64,000 nucleotides of DNA from Streptomyces sp. KL109B (lineage in GTDB: Bacteria > Actinomycetota > Actinomycetes > Streptomycetales > Streptomycetaceae): positions 310,001 through 374,000 of the forward strand of contig NZ_JASERL010000006.1 of NCBI RefSeq assembly GCF_030766935.1. Reading direction: 5' to 3'. Below, piece by piece: positions 55,786 through 63,721 of the stretch. The translations under genes and the position numbers were made by a program. Below the pieces are notes generated by a model that was given only the letters and a program-made list of their open reading frames with translations, did not search any database and had not been told where the DNA came from. Numbering within the stretch: the stretch's first letter is position 1; each line of letters starts with the position of its first letter.

Positions 55786-58344
55786 ATGAGTGAGGTGACA
55801 CGAGGCCGCCTGAAGGTCTACCTGGGGGCCGCTCCGGGCGTCGGCAAGACGTACCGGATGCTCGACGAGGCGCGGCGCAGAGCCGCGCGCGGCGCCGACG
55901 TGGTGGTCGGCGTCGCCGAGTGCCACGGGCGGCCGCACACCGAGGCGATGCTCGGCGGGCTCGAACAGCTGCCGCGCACCCCGTGCGCGTACCGGGGCGG
56001 CGGGTACACCGAGTTCGACGTGTCCGCGCTGCTCGCGCGCCGACCCGAGGTCGCCGTCGTCGACGAACTCGCGCACACCAACGTGCCCGGCGGCGGCCGC
56101 AACGCCAAGCGCTGGCAGGACGTCGAGGAACTGCTCGCGGCCGGCATCGACGTCGTCACGGCCGTCAACATCCAGCACCTCGCCTCCCTCAACGACGTCG
56201 TCGAGAAGATCACCAAGGTGCCGCAGGCGGAGACGGTGCCCGACGAGGTCGTGCGCCGCGCCGACCAGATCGAGCTCGTCGACCTGCCGCCGGAAGGGCT
56301 GCGCCGCCGCATGGCGCACGGCAACATCCACCCGCCCGAGAAGGTCGACGCCGCGCTCGCCGACTACTTCCGCCCCGGAAACCTCACCGCGCTGCGGCAG
56401 TTGGCGCTCCTCTGGGTCGCCGACCGGGTCGACGAGGCGTTGGTGGCCTACCGTTCCGAACACCGCATCGGGGGTGTCTGGGAGACACGTGAGCGGGTCG
56501 TGGTCGCCCTGACCGGCGGTCCCGAGGGCGACACGCTGATCCGCCGCGCGGCCCGCATCGCAGACCGGGCGGCGGGCGGCGACCTGCTCGCCGTGCACAT
56601 CGCGCGCAGCGACGGCCTCGCCGCCGGTGCCTCGTACGCCGCGCTCGCCCGCCAGCGGCAGCTCGTCGAGGACCTCGGCGGCAGCTACCACTCCGTGGTC
56701 GGCGACGACGTGGCGAGCGCCCTCGTGGAGTTCGCGCGCGCGGAGAACGCCACACAGCTCGTCCTCGGCACCAGCCGCCGCCGCAGGCTCGAACGCTTCC
56801 TCACCGGGCGCGGCACCGGCGAGACCGTCGTCGCCCGCTCCGGCGACATCGACGTCCACACCGTCACCCACGAACGCGCGGGCCACGGCACGCTGTTGCC
56901 CTCGCGCCGCCGTACGCTGTCCAGGACGCGCCGCGTCGCGGGCCCGGTCGCCGGGCTGCTGCTGCCGCTCGCGCTGACCTGGCTCCTGGCCGCGGAGGGG
57001 GCGCGCTCCGCGCTCGACCTGACCAGCGAGGCGCTGCTGTTCCTGCTCGCCGTGGTGGGCGTCGCGTGCATAGGGGGAGTGGCCTCGGCGGTGGTGGCGT
57101 CCGTCACGGCCTCGCTCCTGCTCAACTACTGGTTCATCCCGCCCATCGGCCACTTCACCCTCGACGAGCCCAACGCGGTGCTCGCGGTGGCGGTCTTCGC
57201 GGTGGTGGCGGCCACCGTCGCGGCCGTCGTCGACCGTTCCCTGCGCCTCTCCCGCCGCTCGGCCCGCGCCACGGCGGAAGCGGAAACCATGTCCTCCCTC
57301 GCAGGAACGATCGTGCGCGGCGGGGCGACGATCCCGGCACTCCTGGAACGCACCCGTGAGGCGTTCGGGGCGGAGGCGGCGGAACTGGTGGCGCTCGGAG
57401 ACGGCCGGGAGCGGGACCACCACGAGCCCTCCGGCCGGGCCGGTGGTGGTCGCGCGCCCACCACCCTCACCCGCGTTCCCGCTGGCCCCGCCCACGAACT
57501 CGTCCTCCGCGGGCGCCAGTTGCCCGCCGCCGACCGGCGCGTGCTCACCGCGTTCGCCGCGCACGTGGGCGCCGCCGTCGAACGGGCGCGGCTCGCGGAG
57601 GCCGTGGCCGAGGTGGAGCCGGTGAAGGCGGCCGACCGGATGCGGACCGCACTGTTGCGGGCCGTCGGGCACGATCTGCGGACGCCGCTCGCCGCGGGCT
57701 GGGCCGCCGTCGCCTCGTTGCGCAGTGCCGACGTCGACTTCTCCGCGGACGACCGGGCCGAACTCCTCGCCACCGCCGACGCGTCGATGGCCCGGCTGAA
57801 CCGGCTCGTGGAGAACCTGCTCGACCTGGCCCGCCTCGAAGCGGGCGCCGTGCGCCTCGACCTGCGGGCCACCGCCCTGGAGGAGGTGCTGCCGGGCGCG
57901 CTCGACACGCTGCCGGACGGCGCGGCGGGCATCGAGGCGGGCGACCTCCAGGAGGTGCCGCCGGTGCTCGCCGACCCGCCCCTCCTGGAACGCGTCCTCG
58001 CCAACCTCGTGAACAACGCCGCCCGGCACACCCCGCAGGGCCGCAAGGTCGTCGTCACCGCCAGCGCGCACGCGGGCCGCGTCGAGGTGCGGGTCGTCGA
58101 CCGGGGACCGGGCGTTCCGGCCGGGGACCGCGAGCGGCTCTTCGAACCGTTCCAGCGGCTCGGCGACACCGACAACACCACCGGCCTCGGCCTCGGCCTC
58201 GCCCTCGCGCGAGGGCTCACCGAGGCCATGGACGGCACCCTCGCCCCGGAGGACACCCCGGGCGGCGGACTGACCATGGTCCTGTCGCTGCCCTTCGCCC
58301 CCGCACTCCACGTACCCCACCACCAGGCGGTCACCCCGGCATGA
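55786..58344 (+). CDS. kdpD: KdpD-type osmosensitive potassium sensor histidine kinase
   Basis: The 852-residue protein has the full KdpD layout. First comes the KdpD domain with Walker A GAAPGVGKT (about residues 10-210), then a universal-stress-like domain (about 240-370) and four DUF4118 membrane helices (about 385-490, including LLNYWFIPPIGHFTLDEPN). A GAF-like region follows, then HisKA with the phospho-His in RAVGHDLRTPLAAG (near 625) and the ATPase boxes NLVNNAARHTPQGR and GLGLGLALARG. The next gene overlaps as ATGA, but no KdpE response regulator follows. GGAGG is only one base before ATG; GTG 55795 is an alternative. Confidence 0.93.
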   Translation: MSEVTRGRLKVYLGAAPGVGKTYRMLDEARRRAARGADVVVGVAECHGRPHTEAMLGGLEQLPRTPCAYRGGGYTEFDVSALLARRPEVAVVDELAHTNVPGGGRNAKRWQDVEELLAAGIDVVTAVNIQHLASLNDVVEKITKVPQAETVPDEVVRRADQIELVDLPPEGLRRRMAHGNIHPPEKVDAALADYFRPGNLTALRQLALLWVADRVDEALVAYRSEHRIGGVWETRERVVVALTGGPEGDTLIRRAARIADRAAGGDLLAVHIARSDGLAAGASYAALARQRQLVEDLGGSYHSVVGDDVASALVEFARAENATQLVLGTSRRRRLERFLTGRGTGETVVARSGDIDVHTVTHERAGHGTLLPSRRRTLSRTRRVAGPVAGLLLPLALTWLLAAEGARSALDLTSEALLFLLAVVGVACIGGVASAVVASVTASLLLNYWFIPPIGHFTLDEPNAVLAVAVFAVVAATVAAVVDRSLRLSRRSARATAEAETMSSLAGTIVRGGATIPALLERTREAFGAEAAELVALGDGRERDHHEPSGRAGGGRAPTTLTRVPAGPAHELVLRGRQLPAADRRVLTAFAAHVGAAVERARLAEAVAEVEPVKAADRMRTALLRAVGHDLRTPLAAGWAAVASLRSADVDFSADDRAELLATADASMARLNRLVENLLDLARLEAGAVRLDLRATALEEVLPGALDTLPDGAAGIEAGDLQEVPPVLADPPLLERVLANLVNNAARHTPQGRKVVVTASAHAGRVEVRVVDRGPGVPAGDRERLFEPFQRLGDTDNTTGLGLGLALARGLTEAMDGTLAPEDTPGGGLTMVLSLPFAPALHVPHHQAVTPA

Positions 58345-60272
58345 CATCAACTCTCCATCTGCGTACGGGACAGCAGGGCGCCCGCTCGCAGCACATGGTC
58401 ATCTGTGGCGACGACGGCCTCGCCCACCGCCTCGCCGTCGAACTGGACGCGGTGTGCGGCGAGGCCGTGACCGTCGTCCTGCCGAGCCGCCGCGACGAAC
58501 ACGGCGCCGAGATCGCCGCGCTGCACCGCGACCCGCACTCGCCGATCGAACTCCTCGTCTCCGCACGCCCCGACGAGCAGACACTGCGGGCGGCCGGAGT
58601 CGAGCGCGCCGCCGCGCTCGCCCTCGGCTACCGCGACGACCAGACCAATATGACGGCGGCGCTGCTCGCCCGCGGCCTCAACCCGCAGATCCGCCTCGTC
58701 ATCCGGATGTTCCACCGCGAGCGCGGCCGCCACCTGGAACGCCTCCTCGACCGGGCCGCCGCCGAACAGTGCGCCCCCGGCGACCAGTCGCTCGACATGT
58801 CGACCACGGTGCTGTCCGACGCCGACACCGCCGTGCCCGAACTCGTCGCGGCAGCCGCCCTCGGCCACGGCCCCACGCTGCTCGTCGAGGGCAAGGTGCT
58901 GCGCGGCGTCGTGCGCCCCGCCGCCACCTCGCCCCAGCCCGGCGACCTGGCCACCCTCGCCATACTGTCCGGCGCCGACGCCGACGACCCGGCGGGCTCG
59001 GACAGCCACGAGACGCCCGGAGCCGAGGGCACCCAGCTGCTGCCCGACACCCAAACCGCCGACCGCCGTCAGTTCACGCACGGCCGCCTGATGCTGGAGG
59101 AGGTCGCGCAGAGTCAGCGGGTCACGCATGAACTGCCGGGCCGAGAGCGGCGGTTGGGGGTGGGGTCCTGGGTGCGTGCCCGCCTCGCGCACCTACCGCT
59201 GAGGGTGTTCCTGAGCCGCGAGGTGCTCGCCGTCTTCGGCGCGCTGTTCGCGGTCGAGGCGCTGTTGTCGGTGGCCACGTGGGTCTGCACCGAGCAGGAC
59301 GTCTGGTGGAAGAACTTCTTCCTGCCGCTGCTCGACATCTTCACCATGGGCGACCCCGCCACCGACGACGGCACGGGGCGGCGCTGGCTCCAGATCATCG
59401 CCGGCTTCGTCGGCCTCGCGATCCTGCCGCTCGTCGTGGCCGCCACCTTCAACGCCACCGTCGCCTTCCGCGCCGCGTCCACCACCCACCCGCCGGGTGA
59501 CGACCTCGCCGACCACATCGTCGTCGTGGGACTCGGCAAGATCGGCACCCGGGTCCTCGCCCACCTCAGCGCCAGCGGCCACCGCGTCGTCGCCGTCGAA
59601 CGCGATCCGCACGCGCGCGGCGTCGAGTTCGCCCGCTCACTCGGCGTACCGCTGATCGTCGGCGACGCCGCGCACGCCGAGGTCCTCGACCAGGCGCGCA
59701 TCCGGCACAGCCGCTCGGTCCTCGTGCTCACCCGCGACGACGGCGAGAACCTCGACATCGTGATGACGGCCCGCGAGGCCAATCCGTCCGTACGCGTTGT
59801 CATGCGGCTGTACGACGACGACTTCGCGGCCACCGTGCAGCGCACCCTGCGCGCCTCCTACCCGCACGCCCTCACCCGCAGCCGCTCCGTGTCCGCGCTC
59901 GCGGCGCCCTCGTTCGCGGCGGCGATGATGGGGCGGCACGTGCTGGGTGTGATGCCGGTGGAGCGTGGTTCGCTGCTGTTCACCGTCGTCGACGTGGCGG
60001 GTCACCCGGAGCTGGAGGGGCGCAGCGTGCACGCCGCGTTCCGCGTCAACGAGTGGCGGGTGCTCGCCGTCGGCAGGGCGGGGCCGCCCGCCGCAACGGC
60101 CACCGACACCCTCGGCGGCATCCGCGTGGACACCACCCGGCACGGCTTCGACTGGCGCCCGCCGCACGGCCGGGCGCTGCGGGCCGGCGACCGCGTGGTC
60201 CTCGCGACGACCCGGCGCGGCCTTGACGTCCTGATGACGGGAGTACAGCCGCATCCGCCGGGCCGCAGGTGA
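58341..60272 (+). CDS. Two-RCK potassium channel-like NAD-binding protein
   Basis: The 643-residue protein has an N-terminal TrkA-N-like domain (VICGDDGLAHRLAVEL, about residues 18-215), a central membrane region with two helices around a pore-like segment (about 290-370), and a second RCK domain with a clean Rossmann motif (HIVVVGLGKIGTRVLAHL, about 392-620). This is the CASTOR/POLLUX or RCK-gated channel layout. The filter reads FTMGDPA, lacking the YG of TVGYGD. The start overlaps the kdpD stop, so channel-like protein and sensor are made together. Confidence 0.8.
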   Translation: MTSTLHLRTGQQGARSQHMVICGDDGLAHRLAVELDAVCGEAVTVVLPSRRDEHGAEIAALHRDPHSPIELLVSARPDEQTLRAAGVERAAALALGYRDDQTNMTAALLARGLNPQIRLVIRMFHRERGRHLERLLDRAAAEQCAPGDQSLDMSTTVLSDADTAVPELVAAAALGHGPTLLVEGKVLRGVVRPAATSPQPGDLATLAILSGADADDPAGSDSHETPGAEGTQLLPDTQTADRRQFTHGRLMLEEVAQSQRVTHELPGRERRLGVGSWVRARLAHLPLRVFLSREVLAVFGALFAVEALLSVATWVCTEQDVWWKNFFLPLLDIFTMGDPATDDGTGRRWLQIIAGFVGLAILPLVVAATFNATVAFRAASTTHPPGDDLADHIVVVGLGKIGTRVLAHLSASGHRVVAVERDPHARGVEFARSLGVPLIVGDAAHAEVLDQARIRHSRSVLVLTRDDGENLDIVMTAREANPSVRVVMRLYDDDFAATVQRTLRASYPHALTRSRSVSALAAPSFAAAMMGRHVLGVMPVERGSLLFTVVDVAGHPELEGRSVHAAFRVNEWRVLAVGRAGPPAATATDTLGGIRVDTTRHGFDWRPPHGRALRAGDRVVLATTRRGLDVLMTGVQPHPPGRR

Positions 60273-60308
60273 TACCGGAGCGGGGGCGGGCCTCCGGGCC
60301 CCGAGAGC

Positions 60309-60395
60309 CGGGAGTTCCTGAGCGCCCGCAACCCGGGAGTTCCTGAGCGCCCGCAGCCCGGGAACGCCTGAGCGCCCGCAACCCGGCAACGCCTC
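60309..60395. repeat. 25-base tandem repeat, about 3.5 copies
   Basis: Units of 25 bases (CGGGAGTTCCTGAGCGCCCG plus CAACC) begin at 60309, 60334, 60359 and 60384, with increasing divergence toward the right end, where the last copy runs into the stop of the PH-like gene. The repeat fills the gap between two convergent genes. Confidence 0.85.
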
Positions 60396-60918
60396 AGAGC
60401 CCCGACACCCGGAACACCGTCCGCGCCAGCTCCCCGTCCACCCGCCGCGCCAGCGTGCGCAGCGCCGTCCCGCCGCACAGCAGCAGCCCGCGCCGCTCCG
60501 AGACCCGGGCGGCGTCGTCGAGCAGCCGCCACAGCGGGGGATTGGCGACGAGGACCTGTGGGTCGATCTCGACCCGGCCGCCCAACTCGTCGCGCAGCAC
60601 GAGGCGTTGCGCGACGCCGTCCACGCAGCGCACCGACACCAGCCGGTCCGTGCGCACCGTGTGCCGCCGCCACAGCCCGCGCACGGTGAGCCGGTCCGGC
60701 GTTGCGGTGATCCGGGCGGGCAGCAGCACCACGGTCAGTGCGACGCCGAGACCCAGCCACAACGCGCAGCGCCACGCGGAGAGTTGACCCGACAGGGTGT
60801 CGATCCCGAGCAGCAGCGCGCACAGCGTCGCACCGCACCACACCGCGCCGCGTGCTTCGCCGGCCCACCGCTCGTCGCTCGCGCTCGTGAGGTCCGCCGC
60901 GCTGAAGATGTCTGCCAT
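60394..60918 (-). CDS. Membrane protein with PH-like domain
   Basis: The 174-residue protein has two adjacent hydrophobic segments (about residues 25-70). A bacterial PH-like beta domain follows (ITATPDRLTVRGLWRRHTVRTDRLVSVRC, then RLVLRDELGGRVEIDPQVL). Proteins of this form are common in actinobacteria with no defined role. The start ATG 60918 is followed by an acidic soluble stretch. It sits, oppositely oriented, between two potassium genes. Confidence 0.7.
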   Translation of the reverse strand: MADIFSAADLTSASDERWAGEARGAVWCGATLCALLLGIDTLSGQLSAWRCALWLGLGVALTVVLLPARITATPDRLTVRGLWRRHTVRTDRLVSVRCVDGVAQRLVLRDELGGRVEIDPQVLVANPPLWRLLDDAARVSERRGLLLCGGTALRTLARRVDGELARTVFRVSGL

Positions 60919-61159
60919 GCCGTCGACGCTAAGCAGTCGATCCGGCGCCGTCCGCAGTCTTGATGCGGTCCGAACGGCTCCCTGTACGCCTTCTTGACGC
61001 GCGCGTGCCGCCCGGCCTGGGGCGCTGTCAACGGTGCGTCAAGTTCGCCGGAGCGACCGCGAAGATCCCGCTAGGAGGCGCCGCCGTCGCCGGTCCACGG
61101 GCACAACCTGGCCGAACCGTTCCACCGGGCGACCGCCCCCGACCGCGAGTAGGACTCCC

Positions 61160-63010
61160 ATGACAACCCAGGCCACCGAAACCGCGGACGTCACCGCGGC
61201 CACCGCGACCGCCGCCGAGGAACCCCCTGATCCCGCGAGCAGCGACCGGCACCGCCTCACCGCGCTCACCGGTCTCGCCGCGCTCTCCCTCGACGCCATG
61301 GCCTCCGTCGCGTACGGCCCCGAGGCGATCGTCCTGGTCCTGGCCGCCGCCGGCGCCCACGGCCTCGGCTTCACGCTCCCCGTCACCCTCGCGATCGCCG
61401 CGCTGCTCGCCGTGCTCGTCGCCTCCTACCGGCAGGTCATCGCCGCGTTCCCGGACGGCGGCGGCTCGTACGCCGTCGCGAAGAAGCACCTCGGCGCGCG
61501 CACCAGCCTCGTGGCCGCCGCGTCCCTCGTCCTCGACTACGTGCTGAATGTCGCCGTCGCCGTGACCGCCGGGGTCGCCGCACTCACCTCCGCGTTCCCG
61601 GAGCTGTACGGCGAGCGGCTGTGGATCTGTCTGGCCGTGCTCGCACTGATCACCGCCGTGAACCTGCGCGGCATCGTCGACTCGGCACGCGCCTTCATCG
61701 CGCCGACGGCGATATTCGTCGTCTCGATCCTCACGTTGATCGTGATCGGGCTTTTTCGGGATGCGCCCGTGTCCACCGAGGCCGCCGCGGGACATGCCTC
61801 GGTCCTCGCCGACAACGCCACCACCGTCGGCGCGCTGCTCCTGCTGAAGGCGTTCGCCTCCGGCTGCTCGGCGCTGACCGGCGTCGAGGCCATCGCCAAC
61901 GCCGTACCGCAGTTCCGCACCCCGCGCGCCCGCCGCGCGCAGCACGCGGAGATCGCGCTCGGCGCGGTCCTCGGGGTCATGCTCGTCGGGCTGAGTGTGC
62001 TCATCTCGCGGTTCCACCTCCAGCCGGTGGCAGGTGTCACCGTCCTCGCGCAGCTCGCGGACGCCTCCCTCGGCCACAACTGGGCTTTCTACGTCGTGCA
62101 GTTCGCGACGATGATCCTGCTGGCGCTCTCCGCGAACACGTCGTTCGGCGGGCTCCCGGTGCTGCTGAAGCTGCTCGCCCGCGACAACTATCTGCCGCAC
62201 GTCTTCGCCCTCAAGGCCGACCGCCAGGTCCACCGGCACGGTGTCCTCACCCTCGCCGGTGTCTCGGCCGCCCTACTGGTCTTCTCCGGCGGAGACACCA
62301 ACACCCTCGTGCCGCTCTTCGCGATCGGTGTCTTCATCGGCTTCACCATCGCGCAGGTCGGCATGGTGCTCCACTGGCGCGGTGTGCCGGGTTCGCTGGG
62401 GAAGGCACTGCTCAACGGGTTCGGCGCCCTACTCACCGGGGTGTCCGCGGTCGTCGTCACTGCCACCAAGTTCCACGACGGGGCCTGGCTGATCGTGGTC
62501 GCGCTGCCCGTGCTCGTCCTCGCGTTCCAGGCCGTGCGCCGCGCGTACGACCGGATCGGCGAGCGGCTCGGGCTCGGCCGGATCCCGGAGTGCCCGACGC
62601 ACGCCCGCTCCCTCGTCATCGTCCCGGTCTCCGGCATCTCCCGGCTCACCAGCGAGGCGCTGACCGCGGCGAACTCGCTCGGCGACGAGGTGCGCGCCGT
62701 CACCGTCGTGCACGACGACCCGGAGGACCGGGCCGCGAGCGAGGCGCTCACCCGGGACTGGGCGCTGTGGGACCCGGGCGTCGACCTGGTCCGGCTGCCG
62801 TCCGAGCGCCGCACCCTCGGCAGGCCCGTCGCCGCGTACGTACGCGAAGCGGCCGAGCCCGGCACGCGCGTGACCGTGCTCATCCCGGAGGCCGAACCGG
62901 GGCAGGCCTGGCAGCGGCTGCTCCAGAACCAGCGCGGCGCGGTCGTCGCGCACGCCGTGCGCAGGGACACCGACGCGGTCATCTGCCGGCTGCGCTTCAA
63001 GCTGTCCTGA
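61160..63010 (+). CDS. APC-superfamily potassium transporter, KimA-like
   Basis: The 616-residue protein has 12 membrane helices of the APC fold (LSLDAMASVAYGPEAIVLVL in helix 1, NTSFGGLPVLLKLLARDNYLPHVF in the middle) and a soluble C-terminal domain of about 150 residues. Length and layout match KimA (YdaO), the c-di-AMP-controlled potassium/proton symporter of Bacillus, more than amino-acid permeases. AGGA precedes ATG by 6 bases. Context (kdpD, channel, kdpFA) supports potassium as substrate. I could not recognise a c-di-AMP riboswitch upstream. Confidence 0.8.
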   Translation: MTTQATETADVTAATATAAEEPPDPASSDRHRLTALTGLAALSLDAMASVAYGPEAIVLVLAAAGAHGLGFTLPVTLAIAALLAVLVASYRQVIAAFPDGGGSYAVAKKHLGARTSLVAAASLVLDYVLNVAVAVTAGVAALTSAFPELYGERLWICLAVLALITAVNLRGIVDSARAFIAPTAIFVVSILTLIVIGLFRDAPVSTEAAAGHASVLADNATTVGALLLLKAFASGCSALTGVEAIANAVPQFRTPRARRAQHAEIALGAVLGVMLVGLSVLISRFHLQPVAGVTVLAQLADASLGHNWAFYVVQFATMILLALSANTSFGGLPVLLKLLARDNYLPHVFALKADRQVHRHGVLTLAGVSAALLVFSGGDTNTLVPLFAIGVFIGFTIAQVGMVLHWRGVPGSLGKALLNGFGALLTGVSAVVVTATKFHDGAWLIVVALPVLVLAFQAVRRAYDRIGERLGLGRIPECPTHARSLVIVPVSGISRLTSEALTAANSLGDEVRAVTVVHDDPEDRAASEALTRDWALWDPGVDLVRLPSERRTLGRPVAAYVREAAEPGTRVTVLIPEAEPGQAWQRLLQNQRGAVVAHAVRRDTDAVICRLRFKLS

Positions 63011-63045
63011 CACGTCCTGACACGTCCTGACACGTCCTGACGTGT
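63006..63045. repeat. 10-base tandem repeat over the transporter stop codon
   Basis: CCTGACACGT repeats at 63006, 63016 and 63026, with a variant CCTGACGTGT at 63036. The last units form a hairpin GACACGT-CCTG-ACGTGTC (63029-63046) that may end transcription. TGA recurs every 10 bases, giving stops in all three frames. Confidence 0.8.
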
Positions 63046-63059
63046 CTTGTCGTCCGGCC

Positions 63060-63230
63060 TCAGGCCGCGACCGCGTACGCCCCGTGCGGGTCCACGACCC
63101 GTCCGTCGGGCAGCAGCTCACCCGTGTCGTCGAAGACGATCGTGCCGTCGCAGCGCAGGCTCCAGCCCTGTTCCGGGTGGGAGGCGACGACGTGCTCCGG
63201 GCTCGTGCACGCGGGTTGGTGGTCACACAT
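63060..63230 (-). CDS. DUF5999-family small protein
   Basis: The 56-residue protein MCDHQPACTSPEHVVASHPE, then QGWSLRCDGTIVFDDTGELLPDG, is a clear DUF5999 member, a small soluble family of actinobacteria with unknown function. Conserved C and H residues at the N-terminus (MCxHxPxC) could bind a metal. GAGG lies 6 bases before ATG. It is divergent from the kdp operon. Confidence 0.85.
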   Translation of the reverse strand: MCDHQPACTSPEHVVASHPEQGWSLRCDGTIVFDDTGELLPDGRVVDPHGAYAVAA

Positions 63231-63543
63231 GGCGCACCTCCAGGTGAGCTGTTTCCTGCTTCGACGATGCGCGCGGCGCGGCCCGTCGGCCAGAGCCCGG
63301 GGCCGAGTGTGACAGCTCCGGGACAGTCCCCGGACAGAGCCAGGACGCGGCCGCCGGGCACCCCGCGCAAGCACCGCCGGGCCACCCCCGCGTAAGAGAC
63401 GCGTCAAGGGCGCACACGGCGGCGTATGGGAGCCGTCAATGGGGCTCGAATCCGCCCCTGACCGGGGGTTTCCTCTGTGTGTCAGTTCCGATTCCCGTTC
63501 GGAATCACGTTCCGAATCAAGTCCTTCAACCAGGGAGCTCACG
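63231..63543. promoter_or_regulatory. 313-base kdp promoter region
   Basis: No gene is seen here. The right part holds the repeat and dyad sequences at 63490-63519, 25-54 bases before the 27-residue ORF. This is where the kdp promoter and its regulator site should be. Confidence 0.55.
63490..63519. promoter_or_regulatory. Kdp operator candidate
   Basis: GATTCC-CGTTC-GGAATC is a perfect dyad (63490-63506). CGTTCGGAATCA is followed directly by CGTTCCGAATCA (63496-63519), a 12-base tandem with one mismatch. Tandem sites of about one helical turn suit an OmpR-type regulator such as KdpE. Confidence 0.5.
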
Positions 63544-63627
63544 ATGGCCGACGTGGCCTTCGTTGTCACCACGATCGCGGTGTTCGCGCTGGTGGCACTC
63601 GTCGCCAAGGGGGTGACCAAGCTGTGA
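63544..63627 (+). CDS. 27-residue membrane peptide upstream of kdpF
   Basis: MADVAFVVTTIAVFALVALV plus AKGVTKL is a single hydrophobic helix with a basic end. GGGAG lies 6 bases before ATG, and the stop overlaps the kdpF start as GTGA, so it is translationally coupled to the potassium pump genes. It resembles KdpF in size and may be an extra accessory helix of the KdpA complex. Confidence 0.7.
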   Translation: MADVAFVVTTIAVFALVALVAKGVTKL

Positions 63628-63713
63628 CCGCCGAGAACATCGTCGGCCTCGTCGTGGCCGTCGCCCTCCTGGGCTATCTCGTCCTCGCCCTCATCTACCC
63701 GGAGAGGTTCTGA
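63624..63713 (+). CDS. kdpF: Potassium-transporting ATPase subunit KdpF
   Basis: The 29-residue product TAENIVGLVVAVALLGYLVLALIYPERF after a GTG start is a textbook KdpF: one membrane helix ending in the conserved YL-x-AL-x-x-PE-[KR]-F motif. It stabilises the KdpFABC complex. kdpA starts 8 bases downstream. Confidence 0.93.
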   Translation: MTAENIVGLVVAVALLGYLVLALIYPERF

Positions 63714-63721
63714 GCACAGAT

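Noticed and set aside
61019..61159. Possible c-di-AMP (ydaO) riboswitch before the KimA-like gene
   Set aside because: Pieces such as GCCGAACCG and CCCCCGACCGCGAG recall the motif, but spacing and order do not fit the known architecture.
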